64,000 nucleotides of DNA from contig CAMNSS010000001.1 of assembly GCA_946555345.1 (NCBI GenBank), positions 186,001 to 250,000 of the forward strand, in the 5' to 3' direction. The position numbers and the translations under genes are program-made. This document shows positions 34,024-44,335 of the stretch, in pieces. Position 1 is the stretch's first letter; every line of letters begins with the position of its first letter. This DNA comes from an uncultured Eubacterium sp. GTDB lineage: Bacteria > Bacillota > Clostridia > Peptostreptococcales > Anaerovoracaceae. The notes under the pieces were generated by a model that saw only the letters and a list, made by a program, of their open reading frames with translations, did no database searches and had not been told where the DNA came from.

Positions 34024-34797
34024 ATGGGTATTGTAAGAAAATTCATTTTGACGATCTGTATTATCGTTTTCCTCGTTTCTGCAGGTGTCCTTGTGCATTA
34101 TTATTGGAATGGGGCAAAGGAACAGAACGCATTAAGAAGCCTGGAAGAAATGAAATCAGACCAGGAGGATATGGTTACAGACCAGGGGACGGTTATCGGA
34201 AAGTATGTGGATCTTTATCTGGCGAACAATGATATCATCGGATGGGTTTCCATTGAAGATACGAAGATCAATTATCCTGTGATGCAGACGCGGCAGGACA
34301 ATGAATATTACTTGAAACGGGGATTTGATAAAAGCAAAACCAGTTCAGGAACGCCGTTTATGGATTCTGCTAGCGATATCTTTATCCCGACGGACAATTT
34401 TCTCATATATGGACACCACATGAACAACGGCACGATGTTTCATGACCTGGTTAAATACGATGATTATGAATTTTACCAGGCACATGACATCGTCAAGTTT
34501 GACACGATTTATAAAGGCGGGCAGGGGACGTACCAGGTGCTTGCGGCGGGGTATTCCCAAATTTATCCGGAAGGGTCTTCCGAATTTCAGTATTACCAGT
34601 ATGCGGGAATCACGACGGAATCGCAGTTTTATGAGTATTTGAATGGCGTCAAAGCGTTGTCTGCCTATGAAACGGGCGTGAGCGCAGAATATGGCGACCA
34701 GCTTATCACCCTGTCAACTTGTGCTTATCATGTCGATAACGGACGGTTTTTCGTGGTGGCGAAGAGAATCGACGCGAAAAAGATGAAACCGCAATAA
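34024..34797 (+). CDS. srtB: class B sortase
   Basis: A 257-residue membrane-anchored transpeptidase that joins surface proteins to peptidoglycan or builds surface structures. A membrane helix spans about residues 6-27; the catalytic triad is His131 (YGHHM), Cys233 (TLSTCAY) and Arg241 (GRFFVVAKR). No sorting-signal substrate is encoded nearby, so the target is unknown. The ribosome binding site is weak (AAAGGGATAAAGAGAAT). Confidence 0.92.
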   Translation: MGIVRKFILTICIIVFLVSAGVLVHYYWNGAKEQNALRSLEEMKSDQEDMVTDQGTVIGKYVDLYLANNDIIGWVSIEDTKINYPVMQTRQDNEYYLKRGFDKSKTSSGTPFMDSASDIFIPTDNFLIYGHHMNNGTMFHDLVKYDDYEFYQAHDIVKFDTIYKGGQGTYQVLAAGYSQIYPEGSSEFQYYQYAGITTESQFYEYLNGVKALSAYETGVSAEYGDQLITLSTCAYHVDNGRFFVVAKRIDAKKMKPQ

Positions 34798-35172
34798 AGC
34801 CAGTGACTGGATGAAAATAAGGCTTCTGCCCTTGGTTCGCATATAGCCGCTTCGCTATGCATAATAAAATCAGCGGCCGGATAAAAGCGGCCGGTCGCCA
34901 TTTTTGGTACGGAACCGCAGTCGTTTGCAAGTCGTGGCAGGGCAGCTTGCGAGAAGGGAAGTCGTTTAGCGGAGCAGAATCGCAGTCGTTTGCAAGCGGT
35001 GATTGTACGGCAGGAGAGAGCAGTTTCGCAGAACGTAATAATGAGTGGCAGCGGCTGGCGTGGTGGTGCGGGACGGAGGCTTGTGGGAGCGTGAAACCGA
35101 GCGGCTTTTTGCCGCTTCGTTTTTCGCCCATGCTATTCTTAATTCGGATAAACTTACGGTTGCCCGCTTCTG
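34798..35172. other. spacer between sortase and COG0523 GTPase gene
   Basis: No gene is visible. GCAGTCGTTTGCAAG occurs twice (34917-34931 and 34982-34996), part of the degenerate spacer repeats. GGCCG/CGGCC near 34873-34892 followed by CCATTTTT may terminate srtB, and a second hairpin lies at 35100. Minus-strand frames here are shadow frames of the repeats. Confidence 0.5.
35100..35122. terminator. terminator between convergent srtB and GTPase genes
   Basis: AGCGGC (35100-35105) pairs with GCCGCT (35111-35116) around a TTTTT loop and is followed by TCGTTTTTCG on the plus strand. Confidence 0.6.
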
Positions 35173-36123
35173 TTACGAAAGCGTTACAAGCTCCTGCACC
35201 GGCTGTTTTGCAGCGGATATTTCAAGCAACCGCAGGATCGGGCCTTCTTCATCGCCATAGATTTCATGCGCTCCATAGGCAAAACGCACTTTAACATTTA
35301 CCCATTGCCCATGCTTGAAGCTATTCTTTTGCTTATCATCAAAGTAGCATATGAAACCGAGGAATTGTATATCGTCCTCACAGCAAGTCATTACGTGCCT
35401 GCCTGGAATGAAATAATCTGCCGCCGGATCTGCGCTTGCACAGTACCTGCCGGTGAAGCAGACCTCTTTTTCCATGTAATGTTCTGGATATTCCATGGCG
35501 TCGATATACCAAAGACCGTAATCCATATCTTCGATTACAACGCATTTTTTGCTATAATCAAACGGCAGGCTGTCCGCTTCGTTTTCGAGCATTTTGCCGT
35601 CCTTTCCTTCAAAGGCAATCTGCGCCTGCGGATTCAGCAGCTTTATCATACGCCTGAGCATGAGCCGGTCCGTATTTTCGTCGCATTTGTTTATAATAAT
35701 GAGGTTTGAATTTCTTAATGGTTCCATGAAATTTTTTCTCATGTTTGCTAGATAAATTTCAGCAGTTTCTGCATTGACGGTAGAATAAATGCCCCCTGTA
35801 TACCAGTCCTGCGGGATATTGCTGGAAAACAACTGATCCATTTCCCACATACCGTTGTATTCGATCAATACTTGGGCAGGTGCATATTCTTTTTCGATCT
35901 GCCGCCAGAAGTTTTCGTCCAGTTCCTGACAGCCGCTTATTTTGATACGGCGGATCGCAAAGGCGCTGCATAATTGTTCGCTTAAACTTTCTTCGCCGTC
36001 CTCGCACTGGATGAGTACGGTATCGCCCGGCTCGAGAAAGCCTTCTTCTCTGATGACTTCTTGTATTAATGTAGTTTTTCCGCTTTCCAGAAGTCCTGTA
36101 AAAATATATACTGGTGTTTCCAT
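35173..36123 (-). CDS. COG0523/CobW-like GTPase with C-terminal DUF1980-like domain
   Basis: A 316-residue putative metal-chaperone GTPase. Walker A is FTGLLESGKTT (about 8-18), the base-specificity motif is IINKCDEN (about 147-154), and the CxCC metal motif of typical members is absent. The C-terminal region (about 215-310: YPEHYMEKEVCFTGRY...FYFDDKQKNSFKHGQWVNVKVRF-like) resembles the DUF1980/TIGR03943 domain that Clostridia attach to such GTPases. The ribosome binding site is GGAGCA. Neighbour of the His-rich COG0523 gene, so both may serve zinc or another metal. Confidence 0.78.
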   Translation of the reverse strand: METPVYIFTGLLESGKTTLIQEVIREEGFLEPGDTVLIQCEDGEESLSEQLCSAFAIRRIKISGCQELDENFWRQIEKEYAPAQVLIEYNGMWEMDQLFSSNIPQDWYTGGIYSTVNAETAEIYLANMRKNFMEPLRNSNLIIINKCDENTDRLMLRRMIKLLNPQAQIAFEGKDGKMLENEADSLPFDYSKKCVVIEDMDYGLWYIDAMEYPEHYMEKEVCFTGRYCASADPAADYFIPGRHVMTCCEDDIQFLGFICYFDDKQKNSFKHGQWVNVKVRFAYGAHEIYGDEEGPILRLLEISAAKQPVQELVTLS

Positions 36124-36403
36124 TGCTCCTCCATTCTGCTATTCGCCGCATATGTGTTTGCGGCATATGGTTTGGTAACAGCTAAAATTTGCTGTGCGGG
36201 ACAATGCATCCGGACTTATTCGCATTTTTTGGTTGCGTGCAGTCGTTATAGCGTTGTCTCATCAGAGCTTGATGAAACTTTTTAGGCGGCTTGCAACTGG
36301 GGTTGGGCTGCTTGTTTTTTTTGAGTGATTGCGTTTTTGTTTCTGTGCTTTAGCGGTTTGAAGTGCGGAGATGGCTGATATATTTAGATTTATCAAAATG
36401 CAA
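36124..36403. other. spacer between the two GTPase genes
   Basis: No gene is visible in 280 bases. GCATATG occurs twice close together near 36146-36170. A T-rich segment around 36317-36360 has no clear hairpin on the minus strand. No convincing Zur box was found. Confidence 0.4.
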
Positions 36404-37495
36404 TCAGACGGCTTTGAAAACTTGCGCTAATGCGTCTTCGTTAAGCGTTGTGCCGATCACGCAAATCCTGCCGATGTGATCTGGCGGTGCATTTCGTATT
36501 TCGATTTCGCCTGGAACCATATCAAACGCAAGCCAATTCTCGCCGCTTGCCTGCACAATGCCTTTTGCCCTGAGAATTTCCCCGAAATTTTCTGGAATGG
36601 ACATCAGCTCCAGCAGATCGGAAAGCTCTGATTTCGTAAATTTATGGACGCTTTCGATGCCCCAGCTTGCAAAGATTTCATCAGCGTGATGGTGGTGATG
36701 GCCGCAATGCTCGTCATGGCGATGGTGGTGTTCATGCGCATCGTGATGATGTCCGTGTTCATTCTGGTGGTCTTCGTGTGTGCAATGCTCGTGTTCGTGG
36801 TGATGGGCATGAATAGCGCCATGTTCGTGCGTCAGCTCATCGAGAACATGGCGCAGTGTATGCTTATTTTCAATCGCCGCCTTTAGCATATCCCCGGAAA
36901 GCATATCCCAAGGGGTTGTGACGATTGCCGCTTTATTATTTTTCTCGCGGATCAGTTCGATGCATTCTGTAAGTTTATCTTCATCCATGTCCTGTGTCCT
37001 GCTGACGACGATCGTCTCCGCATGGGTGAGCTGGTCGTTGTAAAACTCTCCGAAGTTTTTCATGTACATCTTTGCTTTTTTTCCATCGACCACCGTTATC
37101 ATGCTGCCGATTTCGAGCTTTGCATCGTCCTTGACATCGATAACGGCTTTTGCTACATCTGAGAGTTTGCCGACGCCTGATGGCTCAATGATGATTCTAT
37201 CTGGCGAAAAATCTGCGCTTACCTGTTTTAACGAACGGGCAAAGTCGCCCACAAGCGTGCAGCAGATACAGCCGGAATTCATTTCCGTGACCTCGATTCC
37301 TGCGTTTTGCATGAATCGGCTGTCAATTCCGATTTCACCAAATTCGTTTTCGATCAGCACCAGCTTTTCGCCTGCATATGCTTTTTTGATTAATTCTTTT
37401 ATGAATGTGGTCTTTCCCGCACCGAGAAAGCCTGATATAATATCAACCTTTGCCATAAAACTATTTAGCATGATCACCAGGATACCGGTTATCAT
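36404..37495 (-). CDS. COG0523 metal-chaperone GTPase with His-rich linker
   Basis: About 363 residues. Walker A GFLGAGKT (22-29), the metal-binding GCICC motif (Cys76, Cys78 and Cys79), the ENEFGEIGID switch (49-58) and a C-terminal CobW_C domain (about 280-360) are all present. Between them lies a segment of about 45 residues with some 25 histidines plus Asp and Glu, which should bind Zn or Ni. Such proteins deliver metal to client enzymes or act in zinc starvation. Start at 37495 is set by AAAGGAG just upstream; ATGs at 37471 and 37456 are alternatives. It is read through the 18-bp repeat array upstream. Confidence 0.88.
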   Translation of the reverse strand: MITGILVIMLNSFMAKVDIISGFLGAGKTTFIKELIKKAYAGEKLVLIENEFGEIGIDSRFMQNAGIEVTEMNSGCICCTLVGDFARSLKQVSADFSPDRIIIEPSGVGKLSDVAKAVIDVKDDAKLEIGSMITVVDGKKAKMYMKNFGEFYNDQLTHAETIVVSRTQDMDEDKLTECIELIREKNNKAAIVTTPWDMLSGDMLKAAIENKHTLRHVLDELTHEHGAIHAHHHEHEHCTHEDHQNEHGHHHDAHEHHHRHDEHCGHHHHHADEIFASWGIESVHKFTKSELSDLLELMSIPENFGEILRAKGIVQASGENWLAFDMVPGEIEIRNAPPDHIGRICVIGTTLNEDALAQVFKAV

Positions 37496-37545
37496 GCGCT
37501 CCTTTCTATTCATATTTATGATTTGTGGTATGTTAGCGATTTACC

Positions 37546-37779
37546 GCATTTGAGCGGCTTGTGGCATTCCAGCGGCTTGTTACATTCCAGTCATTTGCTG
37601 TATTCAAATGACTTGATATGTTTCAGCAACTTGCGGCGCTTCAGCAACTTGCTGTGTTCGAGTGCTTTGCGGCTTCCTAATGGTTTGTTATAATCCAATG
37701 CTTTGCCGCATTCAAATAAATTGTTGCGTTCCAGCATTTTGCCGCATTTAAGCGCTTTGCGGCATTCAAAAGGCTGGGA
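37546..37779. repeat. 18-bp minisatellite, thirteen units
   Basis: Thirteen consecutive units of exactly 18 bases with consensus GCATTCMAGCGNYTTGCG run from 37546 to 37779 without a break in phase; one or two weaker units (37510-37545) extend the array into the 5' end of the GTPase gene. Units differ at 3-8 positions. On the minus strand the array is open and reads as hexapeptides of the form x-x-x-Lys-x-Leu within a 79-codon frame (37591-37830), which has no clear ribosome binding site. Confidence 0.85.
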
Positions 37780-37801
37780 GCGCTGGAATCCTCTTGATTC
37801 G

Positions 37802-37830
37802 ATTATAATATTTTCGGTGAAAAAAATCAA
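37802..37830 (-). promoter_or_regulatory. sigma-A promoter reading into the minisatellite and GTPase gene
   Basis: On the minus strand TTGATT (37830-37825), 17 bases, TATAAT (37807-37802). Transcription would start near 37795 and pass through the whole 18-bp array before the GTPase gene, so the array forms most of a leader of about 300 bases. Confidence 0.55.
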
Positions 37831-38168
37831 TCCTGCGGAAAAGGCGGAACAAAAGGAATGGATTGACGCTGGCGGGAATTATGCCGTTGGGAGCGGAAAA
37901 ACCAATCCTGCGTGGCAATATAGAAAGAAGGAGCGGATTGCTGTTGGCAAGAAAAGCCGCTGGTTTTTCTTGTTTTTCTATTCTTTCTTGGTTATCGGAA
38001 GCATTATCGTTTCGGCGTCAAAGTTGAGGGTTTTAGAGAACTGCCCTCCGCCCCCCGGGGTTAAATTTGCGGCATATGTTTCAATGAAAATCGAATAAAA
38101 TGTGTGACAGAACAGCGCTGTGCGGATTTTGGAATTTGTAAGGCGCTGGCTGCTTTTTTAGAAAACAC

Positions 38169-38196
38169 TTGACAGGCGATAAAAGAATGATATAAT
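38169..38196 (+). promoter_or_regulatory. strong sigma-A promoter of the SPFH gene
   Basis: TTGACA (38169-38174), a 16-base spacer, TATAAT (38191-38196): both boxes are perfect. A double palindrome follows immediately, at the start of transcription. Confidence 0.8.
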
Positions 38197-38198
38197 GA

Positions 38199-38217
38199 TG
38201 ATATCAAAATGATATCA
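38199..38217 (+). promoter_or_regulatory. double palindromic operator of the SPFH gene
   Basis: TGATATCA occurs at 38199-38206 and 38210-38217, centres 11 bases apart (one helical turn), just after the -10 box. The spacing suits cooperative binding of two dimers. The ribbon-helix-helix protein at 39354 is a candidate binder, by position only. Confidence 0.6.
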
Positions 38218-38290
38218 TTTAGTTCTGGTCGCATTTGTTCAATGCAGTAGTGCATCTGCGGCGCAATGAAAACATTGAGGAGGGAATAAG

Positions 38291-39313
38291 ATGGAGAAAA
38301 AAAATAACGCAGTAAGAAACGACATTGTAGAAAGAGAGCTGAAACCAGCTTCCGGTATGTTTATGATGATCGTGTGCATTTTAGGATTTTTGGCAGGAAT
38401 CTTTTTCTGCATTCTTGGCGGGGTGCAAATGGCAGATATGGTTTGGAGTACAGGATTATCCGCTGCGGTAATTGCTCTTGGCATTCTTTGTGTTCTCGTG
38501 TTCCCGATTTTGGCGGCGGGGCTGAAGATCGTCAATCCGAATGAAGCATTAGTGCTGACTTTGTTTGGAAAATATCACGGGACAATTAAAAAAGACGGGT
38601 TCTATTTCGTCAATCCGTTTTCGACCGGGTTTAACCCGACGGCAGCCAGTGCAATAGAAGAGCTGGGAGAGATTGTCGATACGGCAAAGAACAAGAAAGG
38701 GCAGAAAACGAAAAGTAGCATTAATAAAAAGGTGTCCACGAAAACCATAACGCTGAACAATTCACAGCAAAAGGTAAACGACGTACATGGAAATCCGATT
38801 ATCATTGGTTCGATTGTGATTTGGAAGGTGGCAAACCCAACCAAAGCTGTGTTCAATGTGGAAAACTATTTTGAATACCTGTCCACGCAGTGTGATTCTA
38901 CCATTCGGAATACAGCCAGGCTTTATGCTTATGACAGTGTGGAAGAGGCTGATGAGATAACGCTCCGCGGTTCCAGCCTTGAAATTGCAGAGCGGATGAA
39001 GGAAGAATTGCAGATGAAAACCGCAAATGCGGGAATCGAAATTCTGGAAGTACGGATTACGCATCTGGCATACGCAGAAGAAATTGCAGCAGCAATGCTG
39101 AAACGGCAGCAGGCGGCGGCAACCATTGCAGCGAAGGAAAAAATCGTTGAAGGCGCAGTGGGAATGGTGAAAATGGCGCTGGATAAGCTGGAAGGCGACG
39201 ACCTGGTCGTATTGGATGATGAACGAAAAGCCGCCATGGTATCCAATTTGCTGGTCGTTCTCTGCGGCGATAAGGAAGCGCAGCCGATCGTAAATAGCGG
39301 AAGCATCTATTGA
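38291..39313 (+). CDS. SPFH/Band 7 membrane protein
   Basis: A 340-residue stomatin/prohibitin-like protein. Two membrane helices (about 21-45 and 53-77) are followed by the SPFH domain (about 80-270: PNEALVLTLFGKYHGTI...GFYFVNPF) and an alpha-helical region with alanine-rich coiled coil (about 240-290). Such proteins form membrane scaffolds or microdomains. GAGGAGGG precedes the start. It is followed 40 bases later by a small ribbon-helix-helix-like gene, a pairing I recall from other Firmicutes and Actinobacteria. Confidence 0.88.
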   Translation: MEKKNNAVRNDIVERELKPASGMFMMIVCILGFLAGIFFCILGGVQMADMVWSTGLSAAVIALGILCVLVFPILAAGLKIVNPNEALVLTLFGKYHGTIKKDGFYFVNPFSTGFNPTAASAIEELGEIVDTAKNKKGQKTKSSINKKVSTKTITLNNSQQKVNDVHGNPIIIGSIVIWKVANPTKAVFNVENYFEYLSTQCDSTIRNTARLYAYDSVEEADEITLRGSSLEIAERMKEELQMKTANAGIEILEVRITHLAYAEEIAAAMLKRQQAAATIAAKEKIVEGAVGMVKMALDKLEGDDLVVLDDERKAAMVSNLLVVLCGDKEAQPIVNSGSIY

Positions 39314-39353
39314 AGCATGGTCTTGCGGGATAGAAAGCGGATTAGGTGCTGAT

Positions 39354-39611
39354 ATGGCAGAGGATATCAATAAAAAAGAAGAACAACTGCAAAAACGCCT
39401 TGAAAAGCTCAAGTCAATGGAAGATGAAATTCGGCGAAAGGAAAAAGCGCTGAAAGAAAAGGAGAAAACCAAAAAGCAGATGGTTTTGCGATTATCCCCG
39501 GCGCTTTGGAATGAAATTGCCGCTTGGGCAGAAGAGGATTTCCGTTCGATAAATGGGCAGGTGGAGTATTTGCTGAGCGAATGTGTGCGAATGCGGAAAA
39601 AAGGCAAGTGA
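39354..39611 (+). CDS. small coiled-coil and ribbon-helix-helix (Arc-like) protein
   Basis: An 85-residue protein. Residues 1-42 are a charged coiled coil (Lys/Glu heptads); 43-82 read MVLRLSPALWNEIAAWAEEDFRSINGQVEYLL in outline, the pattern of an Arc/MetJ-type ribbon-helix-helix DNA-binding domain. It could repress the SPFH promoter through the TGATATCA pair; this is inference from position. The ribosome binding site is weak (AGGTG). Confidence 0.75.
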   Translation: MAEDINKKEEQLQKRLEKLKSMEDEIRRKEKALKEKEKTKKQMVLRLSPALWNEIAAWAEEDFRSINGQVEYLLSECVRMRKKGK

Positions 39612-39974
39612 TGCAAGAAGAACAATCGAGTTAAACATTTGAAAAGACAAAGATGATGGAAAAAGCTAGGCCGGAAAACAGAAAGGCGGCAAACACAACA
39701 GGCCGATGCTTTTAAAACAGAAAGACAGCAAGAGGTAAAGACTGGTACTGCTGAACGTGAAAATGTGGCAAAGGTAGCGGGCCGGTACTGCTGAAAAAGG
39801 AACTGTGGAAAGCACAGCAGGCTGAACGTGAAACAGGTACAGGGCATGGCGGCAGGACGCCTAAAGACAATGATGGCTTAGCATGGGTTGGGAACATGAA
39901 TGGCATATGGGTATGTGAAATGAGGGTTATGAACAGGGAAATTATACACGTATAGCACAGGAAACAGAATAAGG

Positions 39975-40018
39975 TCTGCCGAAACTTCTTAGCACATTAG
40001 GATTTTCGGCAGATTTTT
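39975..40018 (+). terminator. rho-independent terminator
   Basis: TCTGCCGAAA (39975-39984) pairs with TTTCGGCAGA (40004-40013), followed by TTTTTCATTT. It would end transcription from the SPFH operon or from the repeat region. Confidence 0.75.
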
Positions 40019-40151
40019 CATTTATGAAATACTGCTATACCTAATCGACAGAATAAAGTATCATAAATCTGGCAACGGATATTTTTGCATTCAGGATAAT
40101 TCATTTTATCAATGCGCAGTTTCTATTCTTACGCTCCAGAATACATTGCTC

Positions 40152-40295
40152 ATGCTCAAGCAGGCAGAATCAAACGATGGTGATATGCTTCTGTTGCCTG
40201 TTGTTTCAAGTGTGGTGATTTACATTGTGATTCTATTTATAACAATTCGTTTTCTGGCAATAGGATTGAAAGGAAAAAACAAGGCGGGATTATAA
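40152..40295 (+). CDS. possible 47-residue membrane peptide or gene remnant
   Basis: An ATG at 40152 opens 47 codons ending MLLLPVVSSVVIYIVILFI then TIRFLAIGLKGKNKAGL; one membrane helix is likely. The same frame is open upstream to about 40014 without a start codon, so this may be the tail of a lost larger protein. No ribosome binding site is seen. Its 3' end overlaps the ilvD terminator. Confidence 0.25.
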   Translation: MLKQAESNDGDMLLLPVVSSVVIYIVILFITIRFLAIGLKGKNKAGL

Positions 40296-40302
40296 TCCCG
40301 CC
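40273..40302 (-). terminator. terminator of the ilv operon
   Basis: GGCGGGAT-TATA-ATCCCGCC (40283-40302) is a perfect stem followed on the minus strand by TTGTTTTTT. It lies 36 bases after the ilvD stop codon. Confidence 0.9.
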
Positions 40303-40338
40303 TTGCAATGCCAAGCGTGGCAAAGCTTCCTTTTTACG

Positions 40339-41997
40339 CTATTCCATCACTGCGCCCTTTGCAGAAGAAGCGACGTTTCGCATATACCTTGCCAACCAGC
40401 CGCTTGTAACATTTGGCGGCGGCGCAACGTAAGCCTTGCGGCGGTTTGCAAATTCTTCTTCGGAAACCTTCGCATTGAGCTTCGCATTCGGGATATCAAT
40501 TTCAATGATATCGCCTTCCTGCAAAAGACCGATGTTACCGCCTGCCGCAGCTTCTGGGCAGACATGGCCGATGGATGCGCCGCGGCTCGCGCCGCTGAAT
40601 CGTCCGTCAGTAATCAGGGCGACGGTTTTATCCAGCTTCATTCCCGCCAGTGCGCTGGTCGGGTTGAGCATTTCCCTCATGCCAGGACCGCCCTTTGGTC
40701 CTTCATAGCGGATTACGACAACATCGCCATCCGTGATTTTACCTGTATAGATAGCTTCGATTGCATCTTCTTCCGAATCAAAGACCCTCGCTGGACCGCT
40801 ATGGGTGAGCATTTCAGGCGCAACTGCGCTTCGTTTCACGACGCAGCCTTCCTGTGCGATGTTTCCCCACATGACAGCAATGCCGCCTGTCTCGCTGTAT
40901 GGCTGGTCGATCGGCCTTATGATTTCATAATCCTTGACATGAGCGCCCTTGATGTTTTCGCCGACTGTCCTGCCTGTAGCGGTAATCAAGCTTTCGTCGA
41001 TCAGGTCTTTTTTTGCCAGTTCGCTGAATACAGCCATAAGACCGCCCGCCCGGTTCAAGTCGTGCATATGCGTGCCGCCCGCAGGCGCTAAGTGGCAAAG
41101 GTTTGGCACTTTTGCGCTGAACTGGTTGAAAATGTCGAGGTTCAGATCTACGCCCGCTTCATTGGCGATTGCCAGGAGATGGAGTACGCTGTTGGAGGAA
41201 CAGCCGAGCGCCATGTCGCAAGCTAGCGCATTTTTCAGCGATTTTTCGTTGATGATATCGCGGGCTTTGATATCTTTTTCGACGAGGTTCATGATAGCCA
41301 TTCCGGCGTGCTTGGCGAGCCTGATCCTGCCGCTGTCCACAGCGGGGATTGTTCCGTTGCCAGGCAGGGCGATTCCTACCGCTTCGGACAGGCAGTTCAT
41401 GCTGTTGGCGGTGTACATACCAGAGCATGACCCGCACCCCGGGCATGTGTTTTCTTCAAATTCGAGCAGTTCATCATCGTTTATGATCCCGGCTTTTTTT
41501 GCCCCGACCGCCTCGAACATCTTGGAAAGGCTGGTTTCTTCGCCTTTCACAAGGCCGGACATCATCGGCCCGCCTGAGCAGACAACCGCAGGTAAGTTGA
41601 TCCTGACCGCTGCCATGATCATGCCAGGAACGATTTTGTCGCAGTTGGGGACGAGAACCAGTCCGTCGAAGGCGTGCGCCATCGCCATGGTCTCCACGCT
41701 GTCGGCAATCAATTCGCGGCTAGCCAGTGAGTACTTCATGCCGATGTGGCCCATGGCGATGCCGTCGCACACGCCGATGGCAGGCACTTCAATCGGTGTG
41801 CCGCCTGCCATGCGCACGCCCGCCTTAACTGCCTCGGCTACTTTATCTAAATGGATATGGCCGGGAACGATTTCACTTTTGGCCGAAACAACCCCGATTA
41901 AGGGCCGTTCCAGTTCTTCCTTCGTATAGCCCATGGCGTAGAACAGGCTTCTCATCGGCGCCCGTTCTACGCCCTTTGTTACTTTATCGCTTCTCAT
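40339..41997 (-). CDS. ilvD: dihydroxy-acid dehydratase
   Basis: Dehydrates 2,3-dihydroxyisovalerate and its isoleucine homologue to 2-oxoacids, the third step of branched-chain amino acid synthesis, with an Fe-S cluster. The 552-residue protein has the cluster cysteines in [30 protein letters not shown] sequence, and GCSSNSVLH, plus C-terminal GRFSGASRG. The start at 41997 ([18 protein letters not shown]) follows AAAGGAT; the longer frame to 42048 is leader. It is the last gene of ilvBNCD. Confidence 0.96.
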   Translation of the reverse strand: MRSDKVTKGVERAPMRSLFYAMGYTKEELERPLIGVVSAKSEIVPGHIHLDKVAEAVKAGVRMAGGTPIEVPAIGVCDGIAMGHIGMKYSLASRELIADSVETMAMAHAFDGLVLVPNCDKIVPGMIMAAVRINLPAVVCSGGPMMSGLVKGEETSLSKMFEAVGAKKAGIINDDELLEFEENTCPGCGSCSGMYTANSMNCLSEAVGIALPGNGTIPAVDSGRIRLAKHAGMAIMNLVEKDIKARDIINEKSLKNALACDMALGCSSNSVLHLLAIANEAGVDLNLDIFNQFSAKVPNLCHLAPAGGTHMHDLNRAGGLMAVFSELAKKDLIDESLITATGRTVGENIKGAHVKDYEIIRPIDQPYSETGGIAVMWGNIAQEGCVVKRSAVAPEMLTHSGPARVFDSEEDAIEAIYTGKITDGDVVVIRYEGPKGGPGMREMLNPTSALAGMKLDKTVALITDGRFSGASRGASIGHVCPEAAAGGNIGLLQEGDIIEIDIPNAKLNAKVSEEEFANRRKAYVAPPPNVTSGWLARYMRNVASSAKGAVME

Positions 41998-42428
41998 GGA
42001 TCTATCCTTTCTCGAAAATACGATAAAAAGTTTGCTTTGGCAATTCATTTCTGGAAGTTAACCAGTGGCGAACCGTTTTCGTTAATCCGCCTGTGGCGGC
42101 TGGCCTTCGCCCGCTTGTTCTTGACGGTTTGGCCTTTGCGCTTGCATTTTGTTGGTTCGCTTTTCGCAACGAACCTTATAGCGGACGGAGAACGCCCGCT
42201 GGTTTTTGGCAAGTTGCCCTTGCGGGTTCGTTCGCTTCTACCAGCCCGGCTTTCGCACTAGGCGCTTGCCTGCTGGTCTTCCATCACAGGCCTTATGGTG
42301 ATTCGCTTCCGCCCGCTGGTCCTCATCATGTTCCCGCAGGCGCATTACGACTATTGTGTTTTGCGCAGATTGCCTCTGCAAACTTTTTATATTGGTATTC
42401 GGATACAGTTTATTTCAATGCTGAAAAA
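41998..42428. repeat. ilvC-ilvD spacer with degenerate repeats
   Basis: A 431-base spacer inside an otherwise compact operon. It is built of degenerate units sharing CGCCCGCTKGTYYT (42108-42120, 42193-42209, a variant at 42263-42282, and 42309-42322) and GGTTCGCTT-like pieces, spaced 45-85 bases. A plus-strand open frame of almost 400 codons crossing it is a shadow. No gene or terminator was recognised. Confidence 0.55.
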
Positions 42429-43798
<1,370 letters not shown>

Positions 43799-44323
43799 CT
43801 ACTTTACTGTGTTTTCCGTATCTTCGTCCCAGCTAAGCCCCCTGCTGATTCCCGTGATACCGGTACGGCAGACTTCAAGAATATCATAGCAGTTCATCAT
43901 TTCCATGAAAGCGTCCAGCTTTTCGGATGCGCCCGTTATTTCAATAATCAGGCTGCTCTTTGAAAGATCGACGATCCTGCCCCTGTAAATCTCGACGATT
44001 TCCTTGATCGCAGAGCGTTCTGTTTTATCCGCTTTTACTTTAAGAAGCAAAAGCTCCCGGTAAATGCTGCTGCCTTTCTCCAGCGTAAAAATCTTTTTCA
44101 CGACTTCCAGTTTGGCTGTCTGGGTGATGATCTGGTGCAATCCCTGTTCTGTCCCAGTAAATACGACCGTGATTCTGGAAAGGCTCGGGTCGTTGGTCGC
44201 CGATACCGTCAGGGAATCGATATTGAAGCCGCGTCTTCCGAAGAGGCTGCTGACTCTGGTAAGCACATTGGCTTGGTTGTCCACCAGGATACTGATTACT
44301 TCTTTTCTGATTTCTTTATCCAT
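43799..44323 (-). CDS. ilvN: acetolactate synthase small (regulatory) subunit
   Basis: The regulatory subunit of acetohydroxyacid synthase, which confers valine feedback inhibition. The 174-residue protein has an N-terminal ACT domain (VISILVDNQANVLTRVSSLFGRRGFNIDSLTV in outline, about 8-40) and the C-terminal small-subunit domain. Its start lies 12 bases after the ilvB stop, with GGAGGCAG before it. Confidence 0.94.
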   Translation of the reverse strand: MDKEIRKEVISILVDNQANVLTRVSSLFGRRGFNIDSLTVSATNDPSLSRITVVFTGTEQGLHQIITQTAKLEVVKKIFTLEKGSSIYRELLLLKVKADKTERSAIKEIVEIYRGRIVDLSKSSLIIEITGASEKLDAFMEMMNCYDILEVCRTGITGISRGLSWDEDTENTVK

Positions 44324-44335
44324 GCTGCCTGCCTC

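Larger units (their letters stand above)
39612..40338. other. 727-base spacer with 40-bp degenerate repeats and a tiny ORF
   Basis: 39650-39850 holds degenerate units of about 40 bases sharing GGTACTGCTGAA (39744-39755, 39784-39795) and GCTGAACGTGAAA. A terminator follows at 39975, then a short open frame (40152-40295) and the minus-strand ilvD terminator. Confidence 0.5.

Noticed and set aside
37591..37830. A 79-residue hexapeptide-repeat protein encoded by the minisatellite
   Set aside because: The frame begins inside the -35 box of the likely promoter and has no ribosome binding site; openness follows from a repeat of 18 bases. Kept only as a question under findings.
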